This document shows, in pieces, positions 11,601-23,325 of a stretch of DNA of 64,000 nucleotides. Positions within the stretch are counted from its first letter, which is position 1; each line of letters begins with the position of its first letter. The translations under genes and the position numbers were made by a program. Source of the DNA: Teratosphaeria epicoccoides (taxonomy: Eukaryota > Ascomycota > Dothideomycetes > Mycosphaerellales > Teratosphaeriaceae); NCBI GenBank assembly GCA_021401465.1, contig JADDMT010000043.1, forward strand, positions 1-64,000, given 5' to 3'. The notes below the pieces were generated by a model that had not been told where the DNA came from, did not search any database, and saw only the letters and a list, made by a program, of their open reading frames with translations.

Positions 11601-13176
11601 CAAAGGTATAGCGTACCCTATTAAGGTGCTTACTAACTATAACAACCTTTGCGGCTTCATAGGCGTAAAGCAGCTTAGTAGTTAGCAAGCAAGGTAGGCG
11701 ACTTTCCTTGCTAGCTTTAAGTTTGTTATCTAGCATTATTCTAGCCCTAGGCCACGGTCCTTCGCGACGACTAGACTACGACACTAGGGAGCAGGGTAAC
11801 TAATAGCTTCTCCCTATACTGCAGACAAAGCTTGTAGTATAGGGCGGCGACCTGTTATTAGCTCCTCTTATAGGTTAACTACAGGCCTAATAGGGCCTTA
11901 TAGCCTCCGCTAGTAATAAACCCTCCTATCTGGCATTTGTGGCAACCGTGTCTAGCTTGATCCATGCGGAAGTTAACTAGCTTACATGTACTAAGTATGT
12001 AATGTCTAAAGAACCCTTTAAAGAAGTCTCGGGACTTATTTAGCGGTTACAAGAGCGAGAACCAGAGTGAATTAATAGAACCGGATTTAATTAATAAGGG
12101 TGTAGCCCTCTAGGATACTATAGGCAGTCCGAAGTACTAGACTAAGTCAGGCAACTTGTAGTACTTTAACAATAGGCTCTACGTGCCTACTACCTACGTA
12201 CTCTGTTTGTAGCTCCTCTATATTCATCATGACAATAAACTTACAGGTCATTTTAGCGCAGAGAAGACAAATGCGCTTCTCAGACATAATTACTAGTAGC
12301 TAACACTAGAACAGGATGTGTCTAACTATGTCAAATCCTGCTAGACATGCTACGTTAGCAAATCTCGGCGCTATTACCCCTATAGTAATGCTTAGGCGCT
12401 CCTACTACTAGAGAGACTATAGTAAGACTTAACTATAGATTCTATTACTAATTTGCTGCTAGCAAAGTAGAGAGGCAATATAGTTAATACTGTCCTTATA
12501 GTAATTAACTAATACTTGAAGATGAATGTCTTCATCTTATGTGCAAAAAAAGTGTATAAGTAGCAAGCTTGCGTGACTACTTTGCGACGAAGTTATATGG
12601 CGCTTTAGTATACCCTGAAGTATTCTATTAGATTAAGGTTCTGTCTTTACTAGTAAATACTAGCAAGAATTTCTGTTTAAGGCGCGTGTTAAGTACCGCC
12701 TAAGTATAGCATTCTATCTACAGACTAATAGTTAGACTAAACGTATAAACTAAACTCCTAAGTAGTACCTTTAGTGCTACTACGCTAAGAACTAGGATGC
12801 CTAGGCTGACGTAATTCCTATGACAGAATTCGTAGTTAATAATAGCGTGCATGCTACTATGCGCATGTTGCCATTTTAGATTTTTTATAGCTTTAATCTA
12901 GAAATACACCTAGAACCCCCTTAGGACGAGTTTTCTAAGGAGAGGGTGCTAGGCGCCGCGGAATTAGTGTAGTGTATGCGCGAGGTACATTCGGTACTAA
13001 TAGAACACTAGAAAAAGGCCTCAGAATCCTAGGTTAGACATAATAACGCCTATGCTAAACCGATGTAATACGTAGTTAGTACGAAGGTGTTACTATTAAC
13101 GAAGAATCTTAAGCTTAAACTTCCGAGTAAGAAGATAACGCCGAGGTTTGTCAGACTCTTCTAGATACGTGACTTG
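8696..13176 (+). pseudogene. Gypsy-A gag-pol remnant (A3)
   Basis: The gag start ATGTCTAGAGTACT matches the A5 start. The gag core holds the region equivalent to the open A5 segment (9450-9790). The zinc knuckle near 9865-9905 has lost two Cys to Tyr. RT keeps YLDD at 11005-11016 and RNase H keeps ETDASKF near 11418. The integrase has the H-x6-H and C-x2-C domain and the DDE core, but the catalytic Glu codon reads AAG near 12755. Dozens of TAG/TAA stops show that it is inactive. Gag and pol appear to lie in one frame, as in many chromoviruses. Confidence 0.85.
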
Positions 13177-13435
13177 TGTTAAAATGTGATAGGTAGTTGC
13201 ATACTAGCTGCACTAAGTGAGCGGGAGTTAGAGTTAGGCAGGACCCTAACTCTAACCTCTCTGACTTAGGTTAGGGGTTAAGGAATATTTGACCCTAGCT
13301 AGGAAAAGAAGAATTTCTTCTCTTCTATCCTATCTATTACTTACGTTCATATACTTAATACCTAACATCATACATTCCTTCTGTAGCTACTTCCTATACG
13401 TAAATCTATTACCTGTATGTAACCTAAATTAAACA
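13177..13435 (+). repeat. Copia-1 5' LTR
   Basis: 259 bp, matched by 49740-49999 with transitions and small changes. Shared landmarks are the AACTCTAACCTCTCTAACTTAGG region, the TTTGACCCTAGCTA segment and the end CTGTATGTAACC. The left flank is A3 integrase. Confidence 0.88.
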
Positions 13436-13759
13436 GGTTATAAGCCTAGGTCTTACCTATAGCTAGAAGAATTTGTCAGAAGAGTGTACTTAATCCGCTA
13501 GATAATTAAGGGCAGACTAGAGGCTGCTGCCGCACTATGTAAAGGAGACTAAAGCCTGTTAGATATACTCTTAAGACGCAGATAAGACGTGAAAGAGCCT
13601 AGCAACTATTTAGACATAGTTGAAAAGTTTGCAATTACCTTCTAAAACTGTTAGAAAGTTCGTAGTTACCTTCTAAAACTATACTAGAATTTGACATATA
13701 ACTACCTTTGTTTATCTGTTTTATATTCATTTATTTAATCTTTATAGTACTTCCTTACT

Positions 13760-16416
13760 ATGGATTCGTCTAAGGACCGAAAGAAAGTTCCTACTCTAAC
13801 ACAAGAAAACAATGAGTTCTAGTTTAAGCAGGAGTCCTGTCTTCTTACGTCAAAGAAGTACGCATAGCTAATTGACTAGAAGGCGCCGCTTCTAACAAGC
13901 CTGAAGATAGTAATTACAAATAGCAAAGTACTAGTAGCTAGAGCGGTTATTAGAGCGAGCTAGAGAGCCGAGCTTGTAAGACAAGCTAAGTTCGGAAGAC
14001 AGGCAAGTTAACAGTTAGAGGAACTACCTACTACTTAGTAATCGCCTTCTATCCTTTTAGGCATACCTCTACGTAAACTCTAGTTAGACTAAAAGGGTAA
14101 GCAGCTAGTCCTACTACATTAGTACTTAAAGCATGCGAGCGAGTAATAGCGGAGATCCTCTAATCTATCCTTATCTACGTAGAGAGATCAGAGCTAACAA
14201 AGCGCTAGTTAGAGCTTGTTAGGATCCTAGGACTACAGAGACCTAACCCTTAAAGGCACTATGCTACTAGCTACTAATAAAGAGAGGGCATAGCTATAAT
14301 ATGTCGTAGGCAACTAGATGTACAAGCTAGCTAACACTAATAAGTAGTTTAAGGCTAATTCTACTACTTTATATAAGATATTATAGAGCCTCGAAAAGAT
14401 TGATAGTACTCTGACACTTAAGTACAAGACAGCCGCGGAGGCATAGGCTATACTACTCTCAGAATACAAGAAGAACCTTCTAACATCCTCGAGGGTATAC
14501 TAGCAGCAGTACACAATGTACAATATAGACAAGGATATAAGCATTAACGACGCCTATGTAATACTTACAAACTAATTACAAAATATCGTTAATATCAAAC
14601 CTAAGACAAGGATGTTATACACGTAAGACAGAGTTGTCTAATAGCTCCTTAATGCCCTACCTAAGCACTACTACAACCTAAGACATAACATCGATCTAAT
14701 AGGTATAAAGGATAGTCAGAGAATCCTGCACATCCTGTTTAAAGGGGAGTCGCGCCTAAAGGGCTCTAACATTGTAATAAGCGCGGAAGTTAGAAAGGGC
14801 AGAGTATGCTTCCTTTACAATTTACCTAAATATATTATGTAGAAGTACCTACGACTACCTAATGCATAAAAGGCACTAAAAGAGAAGTAGAAGCTACGTA
14901 AGCGCTATAGTAGCCTACTACGCTAGAGGAACACTAAGCTAAGGTCTCTAACTTAGAAGATAAAAGCATTAGAGATAAAGAGTAAGAAGTCTAGTCAGAG
15001 CAAATTGCGCCTAGGTAAGAAGGACAAGAAGCGTATAGACAAGCAAAAGCATAAGAAGGCTAAGGCCTTTACTAAGATACAGACATGTTGTTATCCTTAG
15101 GCAACTCTGACTCTAAGAGCTTAGTATCGTTAGAGTACTCTAATTCTTCTAACAAATCAGATGACAAATACGAGTAGGTAGAAGCTATAGCTAACGCGAA
15201 GGGTAAGCTTAAACAAAGTGCGGTTCTCCTTAACTCTAGCGCATTAGCCTACATGTCTGACAATAAGGATCTCTTTAGGAATCTAAACCTAACGCGGCTA
15301 CGATGAATCAAAGTTAGGGGTAGTTTCTTAGAGAGTAGACATAGGGGTAAAATAGTAATCTTTAATGCATTTAGAGGGAGTCTTAGGGTTCCTGTAATTT
15401 ATGTCCTATAACTAGGTATTACTCTGATCTTAGGACAAAAGCTTGTTTACAAATTTGACTTAGTTAGAATGATGCTTCCTAATGCATTCTACATAGTGAA
15501 TTCAAACATTAATCTAATTCTCGAATATTGCTCTTAAGGTAGTATATACTAACTCTAGAAGATTTATAGCATGCCTAAAGCTTAGTTAGAGGGAGCTAAA
15601 AACTAGCTAGAGCCCCTGCTTGCTCTAATAGCAGACATAGAAGAGAACTCTAAACTAAAGGCACATAAAGCCTATAACCTTTAGTATTACTACTTTCTGC
15701 ATTATAGTTAGAGAAAGCTTAAGTCTCTTCATAAGGTCACGACCCTAAAGAACCTAATACCTGTAGTTAAAAGCTTTGACTATAAGGCTTATAGCCTCGC
15801 TAATATGAAGAAGAAGCAAGGAAAGGTTATAGATAGAAAGCGTCGGATTCTTGAGCTAATATTAATAGACATCTATAGCCCTTTCCTATTACTAAGAGAA
15901 GGTTATAAGTATTTCCTTATCATTATAGACAATTACTTGCAAAAGGCATAGGCATATCTATTAAAACACAGGTCTAACGTAGCAGATGCTCTATGTTACT
16001 AGGGCAAGAAGATTAAGCTTAAGACTAACAGAGGCAAACTAATAGTAGTAAAGACTAATAACGCGCTAGAGTTAACGTCTCTACTAGGCTAGTAGGAGTC
16101 AGAGTATAGCATGGCGCTTAACCTGACTAAGGTACATAACTCTCGCGTAAACGGAGTCGTAGAAAAGCACATTAGTGACGCCAAAAACGGTCGTTAGAGC
16201 GATACTATAGGATACGGGACTTCCTACAGAATTCTGGCTAGAAGCTCTAATTACGAGCTAATATGTGTACAACCTATACCTATTAAAAATCAACGATTTC
16301 TTGATTATGCTAGAAGAAGTTTAGTTAGAGCAAAGGCCTTTAGTAGACTATATTAACGTTTAGGGGTACCAAGTCATTTCGTACATAGATCTGAAGTTAT
16401 TACTAAAGCATTCGAG
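13760..16416 (+). pseudogene. Copia-1 gag, protease and integrase remnant
   Basis: The frame opens at ATG GAT TCG (MDSSKDRKK). Gag-like sequence runs to about 15080, with many stops. The protease region near 15230-15300 reads LNSSALAYMSDNKDLF, aligning with the Copia DSGAS-HM-N-LF pattern, with the Asp replaced by Asn. Integrase has a degenerate zinc domain (HYS*RKLKSLHK, 15700-15730), ILIDIYSPF near 15860 and KTNNALELTSLL near 16050 for the second catalytic position, then NSRVNGVVEKH near 16140, the Copia QNGVAERH motif. The frame stops at the A4 insertion and resumes at 37955. Confidence 0.8.
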
Positions 16417-16806
16417 TAATATAGATGTATATGCTATATAATATGAAAATATTTCGTAGTATGACAGAGTAATCCGGCCTTTTAACAAGTACAAGATAGC
16501 GCTGCTTTCTGCTTATTATAGAAGTAGCGCTAGAGGTGCTTATAACCCCCGACGCCCCTTAATTAGGGAAAGCATGTCCGAGCCTAACCCCGCAGGGGTA
16601 TCGTAGGGTCAGGAAGCCCCTGTAGGGGTACCGTAGGGTTAGCGACGTAGGGGCATCCTACATTAAGCATTAATCCTACTTAGATGACATACAAGCTAAC
16701 GTATGTACGAAGGACCCCCTTGCTATGTATAGCAGGGTTACTGCATGCTAAGGGTAGGCATTAGAACCTATGCGGCTCTAATAGCCCCCTAGTATTAACC
16801 GTATTA
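16417..16806 (-). repeat. 3' LTR of A4
   Basis: 390 bp, minus orientation, starting TAATATAGATG on the plus strand and ending AACCGTATTA. Two copies of the GC-rich unit of about 31 bp are present (16585-16640). It is followed by the polypurine tract complement CTGCCCCTCCTCCT. Confidence 0.9.
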
Positions 16807-17439
16807 CTGCCCCTCCTCCTATGAGGATGTCCCTAGCCTTACTAAGTAATATATATAGAACGTATAAGGTACAGGATATAGCACGCTTACACTACGTAAG
16901 AGTAGATAGGTAGATAGCCTACGTAACATATGTTATTACCTTAATATCTTCGTAGCAAATGTAGGATAGAGGTTGCTAACTTAGGCGGGTTTTTAATCTG
17001 TTACATGTTAGGCGGCTTCATAACACCTTCGCTTTACATGCGGATTAAGATATCAGGAAACCATGAGTACGTACTTTAGTCAATCTTTGAAATTATATAG
17101 CAAGCATGCGCGCCGGCTTTACTAAGTAGCTTAGCTGTCCCTATTTAGTCATGACTATAAAGAAACGTGTTGTAGAACCTTAGGGCTAGTATGAATGTAT
17201 GCGGATACTCTGCGCGTACTACTTGAAATAGGAGGAGCGCGCTCCTAGCGCGGGTCTCGTCACATTTTCATGCTAGTAGACTAGCACGAGTATAGTTAGC
17301 GCATATACGTGATAGCTACATTACCTGTTCTTGTATTATTTAGTCCCTATGTAAGTTAACTAAAGGCAGGTACTCTGCGCATGTAGTTCAAGTTACTATC
17401 TTAACAGTTACGGTAGGCAATAGGGGGGCTATTAGAGGG

Positions 17440-17446
17440 TATAAAA
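17440..17446 (+). promoter_or_regulatory. TATA box upstream of the A4 antisense ORF
   Basis: TATAAAA in context GGGTATAAAAACC, about 157 bp before the start codon position at 17603, the same spacing as in A1 and A5. The palindrome AGGAGCGCGCTCCT lies upstream at 17233-17246. Confidence 0.5.
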
Positions 17447-17602
17447 ACCTCGTCGCTTTCCTAAACTTCCTGTTCTAAAACACTAACATTAACCTCCGCT
17501 TCTACTTTGCTTAGCCTGCGCCTTGCTATGTCTGCATGTCTAACCCGGAGCATCTTCTTCTTCAATCAATTAATTAAGATCGATGAACTTATCTTAGTAA
17601 TA

Positions 17603-19020
17603 ATAGCTTATGTGTTACAGACTAAGTTCGACGCTACTTGCTCTACCTACAATTGTCGCTTATGTTAACAATGCCTTGACAACCTTAGCAGCTAAGCTGC
17701 ACACATCTCTCCTCTACGTGTTAGTAAGGCATCCCCTTCCCGCGAGGTATGTGTAACTTGTACTAACTAAAGCGTAGCTAAGATCTACGTTAGCAGATTT
17801 AATGAGGGTAGTGTCTACTATAACTATGTCAATTATAATAGCAAGCATTAAAAATGCCAAGACCTCCCTAAAGAGGTGTATAGCGAGTATAACTAGCTCT
17901 GCTGTAACATTGATGACTTCTAGAGTACGCGCGACTAAAGGTACTCTAACTATGAACAGGCTACAGGCTAAGTACCGCGAGGTACTTGCCTACCTGCTTA
18001 GCGCCCTCTCGTGCTTTACTGTAACTACAAACTACTTATATAGCAGCGTTTGCTTCGACTCTCTACGAATAGGTAAAAACGTTTACCTATGTCTAATTGT
18101 AGACTTAGTCTAGAAGATCTTGAAGGTGTTAACTGTTAGGGTTAACACCTTAGCTATAGTACGCATACAGTATAGATACCCTCTAAGGATAAATGCTAAC
18201 TTTCTCTGCTAGGCTAACGTTAGCGTCGAGAAGTATCTGACTAGCTACTAGCGTTTGCAACTTAGGGCCCTTACCTCTATTAACGATGACTTTAAGATGC
18301 GGATAATCCGCAAGAAGGTTATCAAGCAATTCACCGTTCCTGCCGCTAAGGCTACGCCCTAGCGTCATACTACGAGGCAGTCTGCCTCCGAGCTAGTCTA
18401 GAGGACTAAGCTATTAAGTTACTTACTTAAATCCTGTCGCGTGCGTATAGCTAAAACATTGTAGCGCCGCTGCCTACGCTGCCTCTACGCTACTTTCTAA
18501 GAAGAAGAAGAAGGCTAGGGCTAAGATCGAGGTTAGCGACAAGGAAGCTAAACCTTCCCTGCTTGTAATCCGTACTATATCCGCTAAGACGCTAAGGTAC
18601 AAGCCTCTAAGCCAGATCTTTAAGGATGAGGAGGATGACGACATTTAGGATACCTTGGATCCTAACATGATCCCTTCGCGCTATAGTATTACTACACTAG
18701 TCAGGCCTAAGGAAGATACTAAGTTCGACGATGTTATTAAAACTCGTGTCAAGAAGCGCAAGATAATCTCGAGGGCTAAGCGCGATAGCCGCAAGCGCGC
18801 CTAAGTCTCTTCGCCTTCTAATGCTAAGGATAAGGAGGAGGTAGTTGTCGCGACTAGACGCGGTAAGGCTGTCGCTAGCTCTCTAGCTACTATAGGCTCT
18901 AAAGACGAGCTCCCTCGCAACCTACTAAAGAAGAAGATGCTAGCCTCTCTTTGTAGCGTTACTACTCCTGTTACTACTAGTTGCCTCAGGGTGTTTAGTA
19001 GACCCTGTGCGGGTAGGTAG
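17603..19020 (+). pseudogene. Antisense ORF in Gypsy-A 3' region (A4)
   Basis: Same frame as 53957-55378. The ATG has become ATA (ATA GCT TAT GTG TTA CAG). The Cys-rich N-terminus is present near 17640-17680 with TAG/TAA changes. A deletion of about 10 bp near 17935 shifts the frame relative to the other copies; an open stretch 17802-18113 covers the middle. The C-terminal end, FSRPCAGR, stops at TAG 19018-19020, and the basic C-terminal third matches A1 and A5. Strand is opposite to A4 pol. Confidence 0.58.
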
Positions 19021-19239
19021 TCCTTAGCGGACCGTAACAAGAAAGACTCTTCTACTTCGGGGTTAGTCAGGGAGCCCTTAACTAGTAGTCGCTAAGCATT
19101 AGCTACAAAGCTAATCTAAGCATGTCTATTATTCTCCTTAGGTTTATTCTAGGTGTGCCTTTAGGCATTAACGATGTATAAGTAGGGCGTTTGTTTCTTG
19201 TTATTACTTTACGCGTTATACGCTACATACACATGTTAA

Positions 19240-20555
19240 GAACTCTACTCTGAAACTCTTATCTTCCTATGAATCGACCTTCTTAAGCCCTACTTACGCC
19301 TCCTCTGCTCTTCGAACTCACGAATAGCTTCTAGAGCGTTCTTATAGTCTTCAGCTAGAACCTATTATGTGTACTTAGGTAGGTATCCTTTCTACTTTAC
19401 TAGATAGTACGTTATGCCTTTACACTACATACTATGCTTAATACCCTTAACTTCCTACTCTTTATTCTCTTCTGCTACTAGCATTAGGTCCGTAGGCTCT
19501 TCGCCCTTGCGCTGTACCTATAGTTCGAGTAGAGATACGTAGAAGACATCATGCACACGATATAATAGTAGCAATAATAGCTAGTACGCCTACAAGCCTA
19601 TTATGTCGCGTATCTAGAAGGGTCCGACAAACCTTGGCGTCATCTTCTTACTTAGAAGTTTCAGCTTAAGATTCTTCGTTAATAGTAATACCTTCGTACT
19701 AACTACGTACTACATTAGTTTAGTACAGGCGTTATTATGTTTAATCTAGGATTCTAAGGCCTTTTTCTAGTGTTCTATTAGTACTAAACGTACCTCGCGC
19801 ATACACTACGCTAATTCCGCAGCGCTAGTACCCTCTCCTTAGACGACTTGTCCTAAGGCGGTTCTAGGTGTATTTCTAGATCAAAGCTATAAAGAATCTA
19901 AAATAGCGACATGCGCATACTAGCATGCACGCTATTACTAACTACGAATTCCGCTATAGGAATTACGTCGGCCTAGGCATCCTAGTTCTTAGCGTAGTAG
20001 CACCGAAGGTACTACTTAAGAGTCTAGTTCATACGTTTAGTCTAACTATTAGTCTGTAGATAGAATGCTATACTTAGGTAGTACTTAACACGCGCCTTAA
20101 ACACAAATTCTTGCTAGTATTTACTAGTAAAGACAGAACCTCAATCTAATAGAATACTTCGGGGGACACTAAAGCGCCATATAACTTCGCCACAAAGTAG
20201 TCGCGCAAGCTTGCTACTTATGCACTTTTTTGTACATAGGATAAAGACATTCATCTTCGAGTATTAGTCGACTACTATAAGGACAGCATTAACTACATTG
20301 CCTCTCTACTTTACTAGTAGCAAATTAGTAATAAAATCTATAGTCAAGTCCTGCTATAGTCTCTCTAGTAGAAGGAGCGCCTAAGCATCGCTATAGGGGC
20401 AATAGCGCCGACATTTGCTAATCTAGCATGTCTAGCAGGATTTGACATAGTCAGAAACATCCTGTTCTAGCGTCAGCTACTAGTATTTACGTCTGAGAAG
20501 CGCGTTTGTCTTCTCTGCGCTAAAATGACCTGCAAGTTTATTATCATGATAAATA
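19240..20555 (-). pseudogene. A4 integrase and chromodomain remnant
   Basis: Matches 55594-56920 of A5 on the same strand. It holds the chromodomain (about 19310-19470), the integrase core with its catalytic Glu codon changed to AAG, and the C-x2-C of the zinc domain. At 20555 the frame is cut by TIR-1 within the H-x6-H zinc motif and resumes at 34335. Numerous TAG stops. Confidence 0.82.
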
Positions 20556-20582
20556 TGTCTCGAAAACCTAACCCCTAAGTAG
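20556..20582 (+). repeat. TIR-1 left terminal inverted repeat
   Basis: 27 bp, with the blocks TCTCGAAAA and CCCTAAGTAG shared with the complement of 34308-34334. Confidence 0.72.
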
Positions 20583-20830
20583 TACGAAGTACGAAGAGTA
20601 GACTAAGTATAGCCGAGTCAGCTAAGTAAGTGCTAGTAGTATACTAGTAGTATCTTACTAGCTCGGCCTACTTGGCCCTACTCCTAGCCACTTAATTTAC
20701 GGGCTCGTTAGCCTTCCTACTTATGCCTACTTGTAGGCGTGCTTATTTAACAGCTCTCTACTTGATCGCTACTTACCTACACTCGTACGCTCCTCTGACA
20801 TGTACGTCTACTTAGCCCTACTCCTAGCCC
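20583..20830 (+). repeat. TIR-1 left subterminal repeats
   Basis: Six CTACTT hexamers lie between 20665 and 20815 (as CCTACTTGG, CCTACTTAT, CCTACTTGT, TCTACTTGA, GCTACTTAC, TCTACTTAG), plus AAGTAG near the end. The palindrome TAGTATACTA is at 20637-20646. The right end has the same hexamer. Clustered subterminal hexamers are typical transposase-binding arrays. Confidence 0.55.
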
Positions 20831-21160
20831 TACGATCTGGCGACAGGCATTACTACTAAGTATTAGCAATATGTAGTAGTTAGAACATGTACTACTATAG
20901 CCGCTTGCCTGTAGTAATTAGCTACTATTCTAATATGTAGTCTATAATAGGCTAACAGAACAGGAAATAGCATCGTTCTTAGGGCGTTAATATCAAATAC
21001 AGGCCCTCTTAACTTACGAGCTTAGCTTGTTTGTCACAAAATACACCTTTTTGTCTACTACTAAAAAACAATCAAAACAGACCCCTAGGCTATCTACATC
21101 TCATCCCTATGTCATCTGTACTATTACTGTAGCCTATACTATAATCTGCGTAAGCCCCCC

Positions 21161-22690
21161 TTATAACGGGGTAGAAAGGTTGCTAACTACTCCTTTCTTC
21201 CTACTATAATACTCGTAAATGAAACTTGTCTTCAGACTACTGTCCCCCTTATACAGCTCGTTTACTACACTAGCTACTACGCTGCTATCTCTACGCTGTA
21301 GGCAGTCTCTAAAGCCTTCTATAGTTAACAGCTATAGCTTGTAAGTCGTCTACATCCTCCTATGCCTTTCCTTATACGCTAGGAGGCGCATCTAGTCCGT
21401 AAACTATTCGACGATCTTGTCTTTAACCTCTACGCTCTCTAACATTCCCTTATACTTCTTGACTACTAGAAACTAAAGTTAAGGTAGCTAAGCAGCTATA
21501 ATAGTCATGCAGAGTACGAACTGCTTAGACTACACAAAACTGCAGAGGTCCGCATTAATGTCATCTAAATTCTAGTAAATACATACCTACCTGCCCGCTA
21601 ATTTAGTAGTAGCTAAGTAGCTACTACGACTAAAATATGCTACTGTTAAATCACATCTACCTGCTATTACCATATTAAATTAACAGGGACTATAGCTCTT
21701 ACTAGCATGCTAGTCTTACAGGAGCTAAGAAACAAGTAAACTATAAGTAATACTATCTCTGCTAGCTCGCTAGACTTCAGGAAACACGGCTAGACCCCCC
21801 CTTTAGAATACTACTATGTCTCTATGCCTGCCTGCTTACTAGCCTACTATAGCCTTAGAAACGTGTGTCGAGATACACATATGCACTTGTTAGCGCATCT
21901 CGTTCCTCTGCACGTAGTACTAGACAACAAACGGCTTGTTCATTATGCTATTCAAAGTAGCTAAGTTATTGCGGGCTCCTGCGACGACGTTGCTAAGCTC
22001 GCCCTATAGACGCTGTCTAAACCATAGAGAGAACTTGTCGTATAATGGCTCTATGTCGTAGGTATTCTACAGGCCTTAGTAGAATGCCTAGGTATACTAG
22101 TCTTCTGTCTTGTACTTGACATTAACCTTCTTTTAGCCTGACTAATTAGCGTCTTCTGTCTTTATTATAACGAAGACAACCTTCCTATTCCTTTTACTCC
22201 TAAACACATGGACCCCCCTAACACTTATCTAAGGGGCGTTAGGGGTCCTATTGTAACTGACGACAGTTAGCCTGCTAACGAAAAGCTCATGTGTACCTAG
22301 CGGTCTAGTAAGTATCACTTCGAACACCTTGTTTGTAATTAGGGGTAGTATACTATTAGCCTGCTCCCTTGTTACGCAACTTGCTATGTCCTCCCCTTTA
22401 AAGATCTTCTTAAACGGCAGGGTTTTAACGTGTCTAGTAAACATGAAGTTAGTGACTAGTTGTTATATCTTATGGTTAACTGTATACTAATTCCTATTCC
22501 AGGTTAGCCGCTTAGCGTAGCTGTCCTTATAGTTGTCATACTAGTCGATTATCTAGCAATTCTTGCTATAGTAGGCTACTACGTAACATGGGCACTTCTT
22601 AAGCAGGCTGTCGATGCTACAATTAGCGCATTAAGCGACTATGCTAGCTATTGTCTTAAATAGTAAGATAGAGGGTTGATTTTAGTTACT
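21161..22690 (-). pseudogene. Unrecognised ORF of about 505 codons in TIR-1
   Basis: One minus-strand frame can be read without net shift from about 22678 to a TAA at 21161. All internal stops I saw are TAG or TAA, none TGA, which is what RIP makes from Gln and Trp codons. Landmarks are a Cys-rich N-terminus (*CANCSIDSLLKKCPC, near 22600-22640), then YDNYKDSYAKRLTWNRN, an open stretch 22444-22229 (MFTRHVKTLPFKKIFKGED), RGVHVFRSKRNRKVVFVIIK, and a charged, helical-looking C-terminal part. The cysteines could form a zinc site. I do not recognise the family. Its place near the left TIR suggests a transposase or an element-encoded partner; that is inference. Confidence 0.45.
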
Positions 22691-23107
22691 ACTACTTGTG
22701 TGTATTAGGCAAGTCTTCGAAGTTAGTTAATGTAATTACTAATGAGTTAAAGTAGAAGAGTAGTAGTAGATATAGAAATCTCCTGCTACTAAGTGCATGT
22801 GATGCCGCCTAGCTAGCGCACATAAGGCCGTCGTAACTGCCGTCTAGATTAGTTAGCTACTACGTGCTACTATGTGCTACATGTAAGTAATTATGCGCTC
22901 TTAACAAAGAAGTAGCAACTATGGCAACATCTATCCTATGCAGCTATATCTGCCGAGTACATATGCTGCTGTCAAGTTAGCGTCAGTGTGACTATATCGC
23001 AGTTGCTACTATTCCTAATGCCTCCGTATAGTAGTAGATAAGGTTAGTAGGTCGCAACTACAAGGATCATTTTTTACTGCCTCTTAAGGCAGAATCGCCT
23101 AATATTA
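22691..23107. other. TIR-1 stretch without visible gene
   Basis: Between the unrecognised ORF and the Gypsy-D LTR I see no frame I can support, no RNA gene and no repeat shared with the rest of the window. It may hold the upstream region of the ORF at 21161-22690. Confidence 0.4.
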
Positions 23108-23325
23108 TGTGTCACAGGTAAACAGCGTGTACATAGGAGCTTATGTAGTATTTAACAAGTACGATAGGGAGAGAGAGACTATCTGCTAGCTGTCCGGTCC
23201 TTTATAGCTAGCCTTGTTAGGGGTTAAGGTCACGCTATCTAGTCCTTTATAGCCGGCCTTGTTAGGGGTCAGGGTTACGCATAGGCTTTAGCCTATGCTA
23301 TAGACTTAGGGCCCTGCCCTTCACA
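23108..23325 (-). repeat. Gypsy-D 3' LTR
   Basis: Reads TGTGAAGGGC at its start and CCTGTGACACA at its end on the minus strand. It is preceded by a strong polypurine tract (complement of 23326-23350, GGAGAGGGGGGGGTA). Inside are two copies of a unit of about 46 bp containing CCTTGTTAGGGGT (23200-23285). With no second LTR, the boundaries rest on the TG...CA ends and the purine tract. Confidence 0.6.

Larger units (their letters stand above)
8260..13176 (+). mobile_element. Gypsy-A copy A3, 3'-truncated
   Basis: Plus-strand copy with 5' LTR, 5' untranslated segment, gag and pol to just beyond the integrase core, where the Copia-1 5' LTR begins (frame around RFVRLF*IRDL). Chromodomain, antisense ORF and 3' LTR are not found on the far side of Copia-1; see the finding on discordant flanks. 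Confidence 0.88.

Noticed and set aside
13436..13460. Primer-binding site after the Copia-1 5' LTR (GGTTATAAGCC)
   Set aside because: It has a tRNA-like look, but I could not match it to a specific tRNA 3' end, and RIP changes make the call unsafe.
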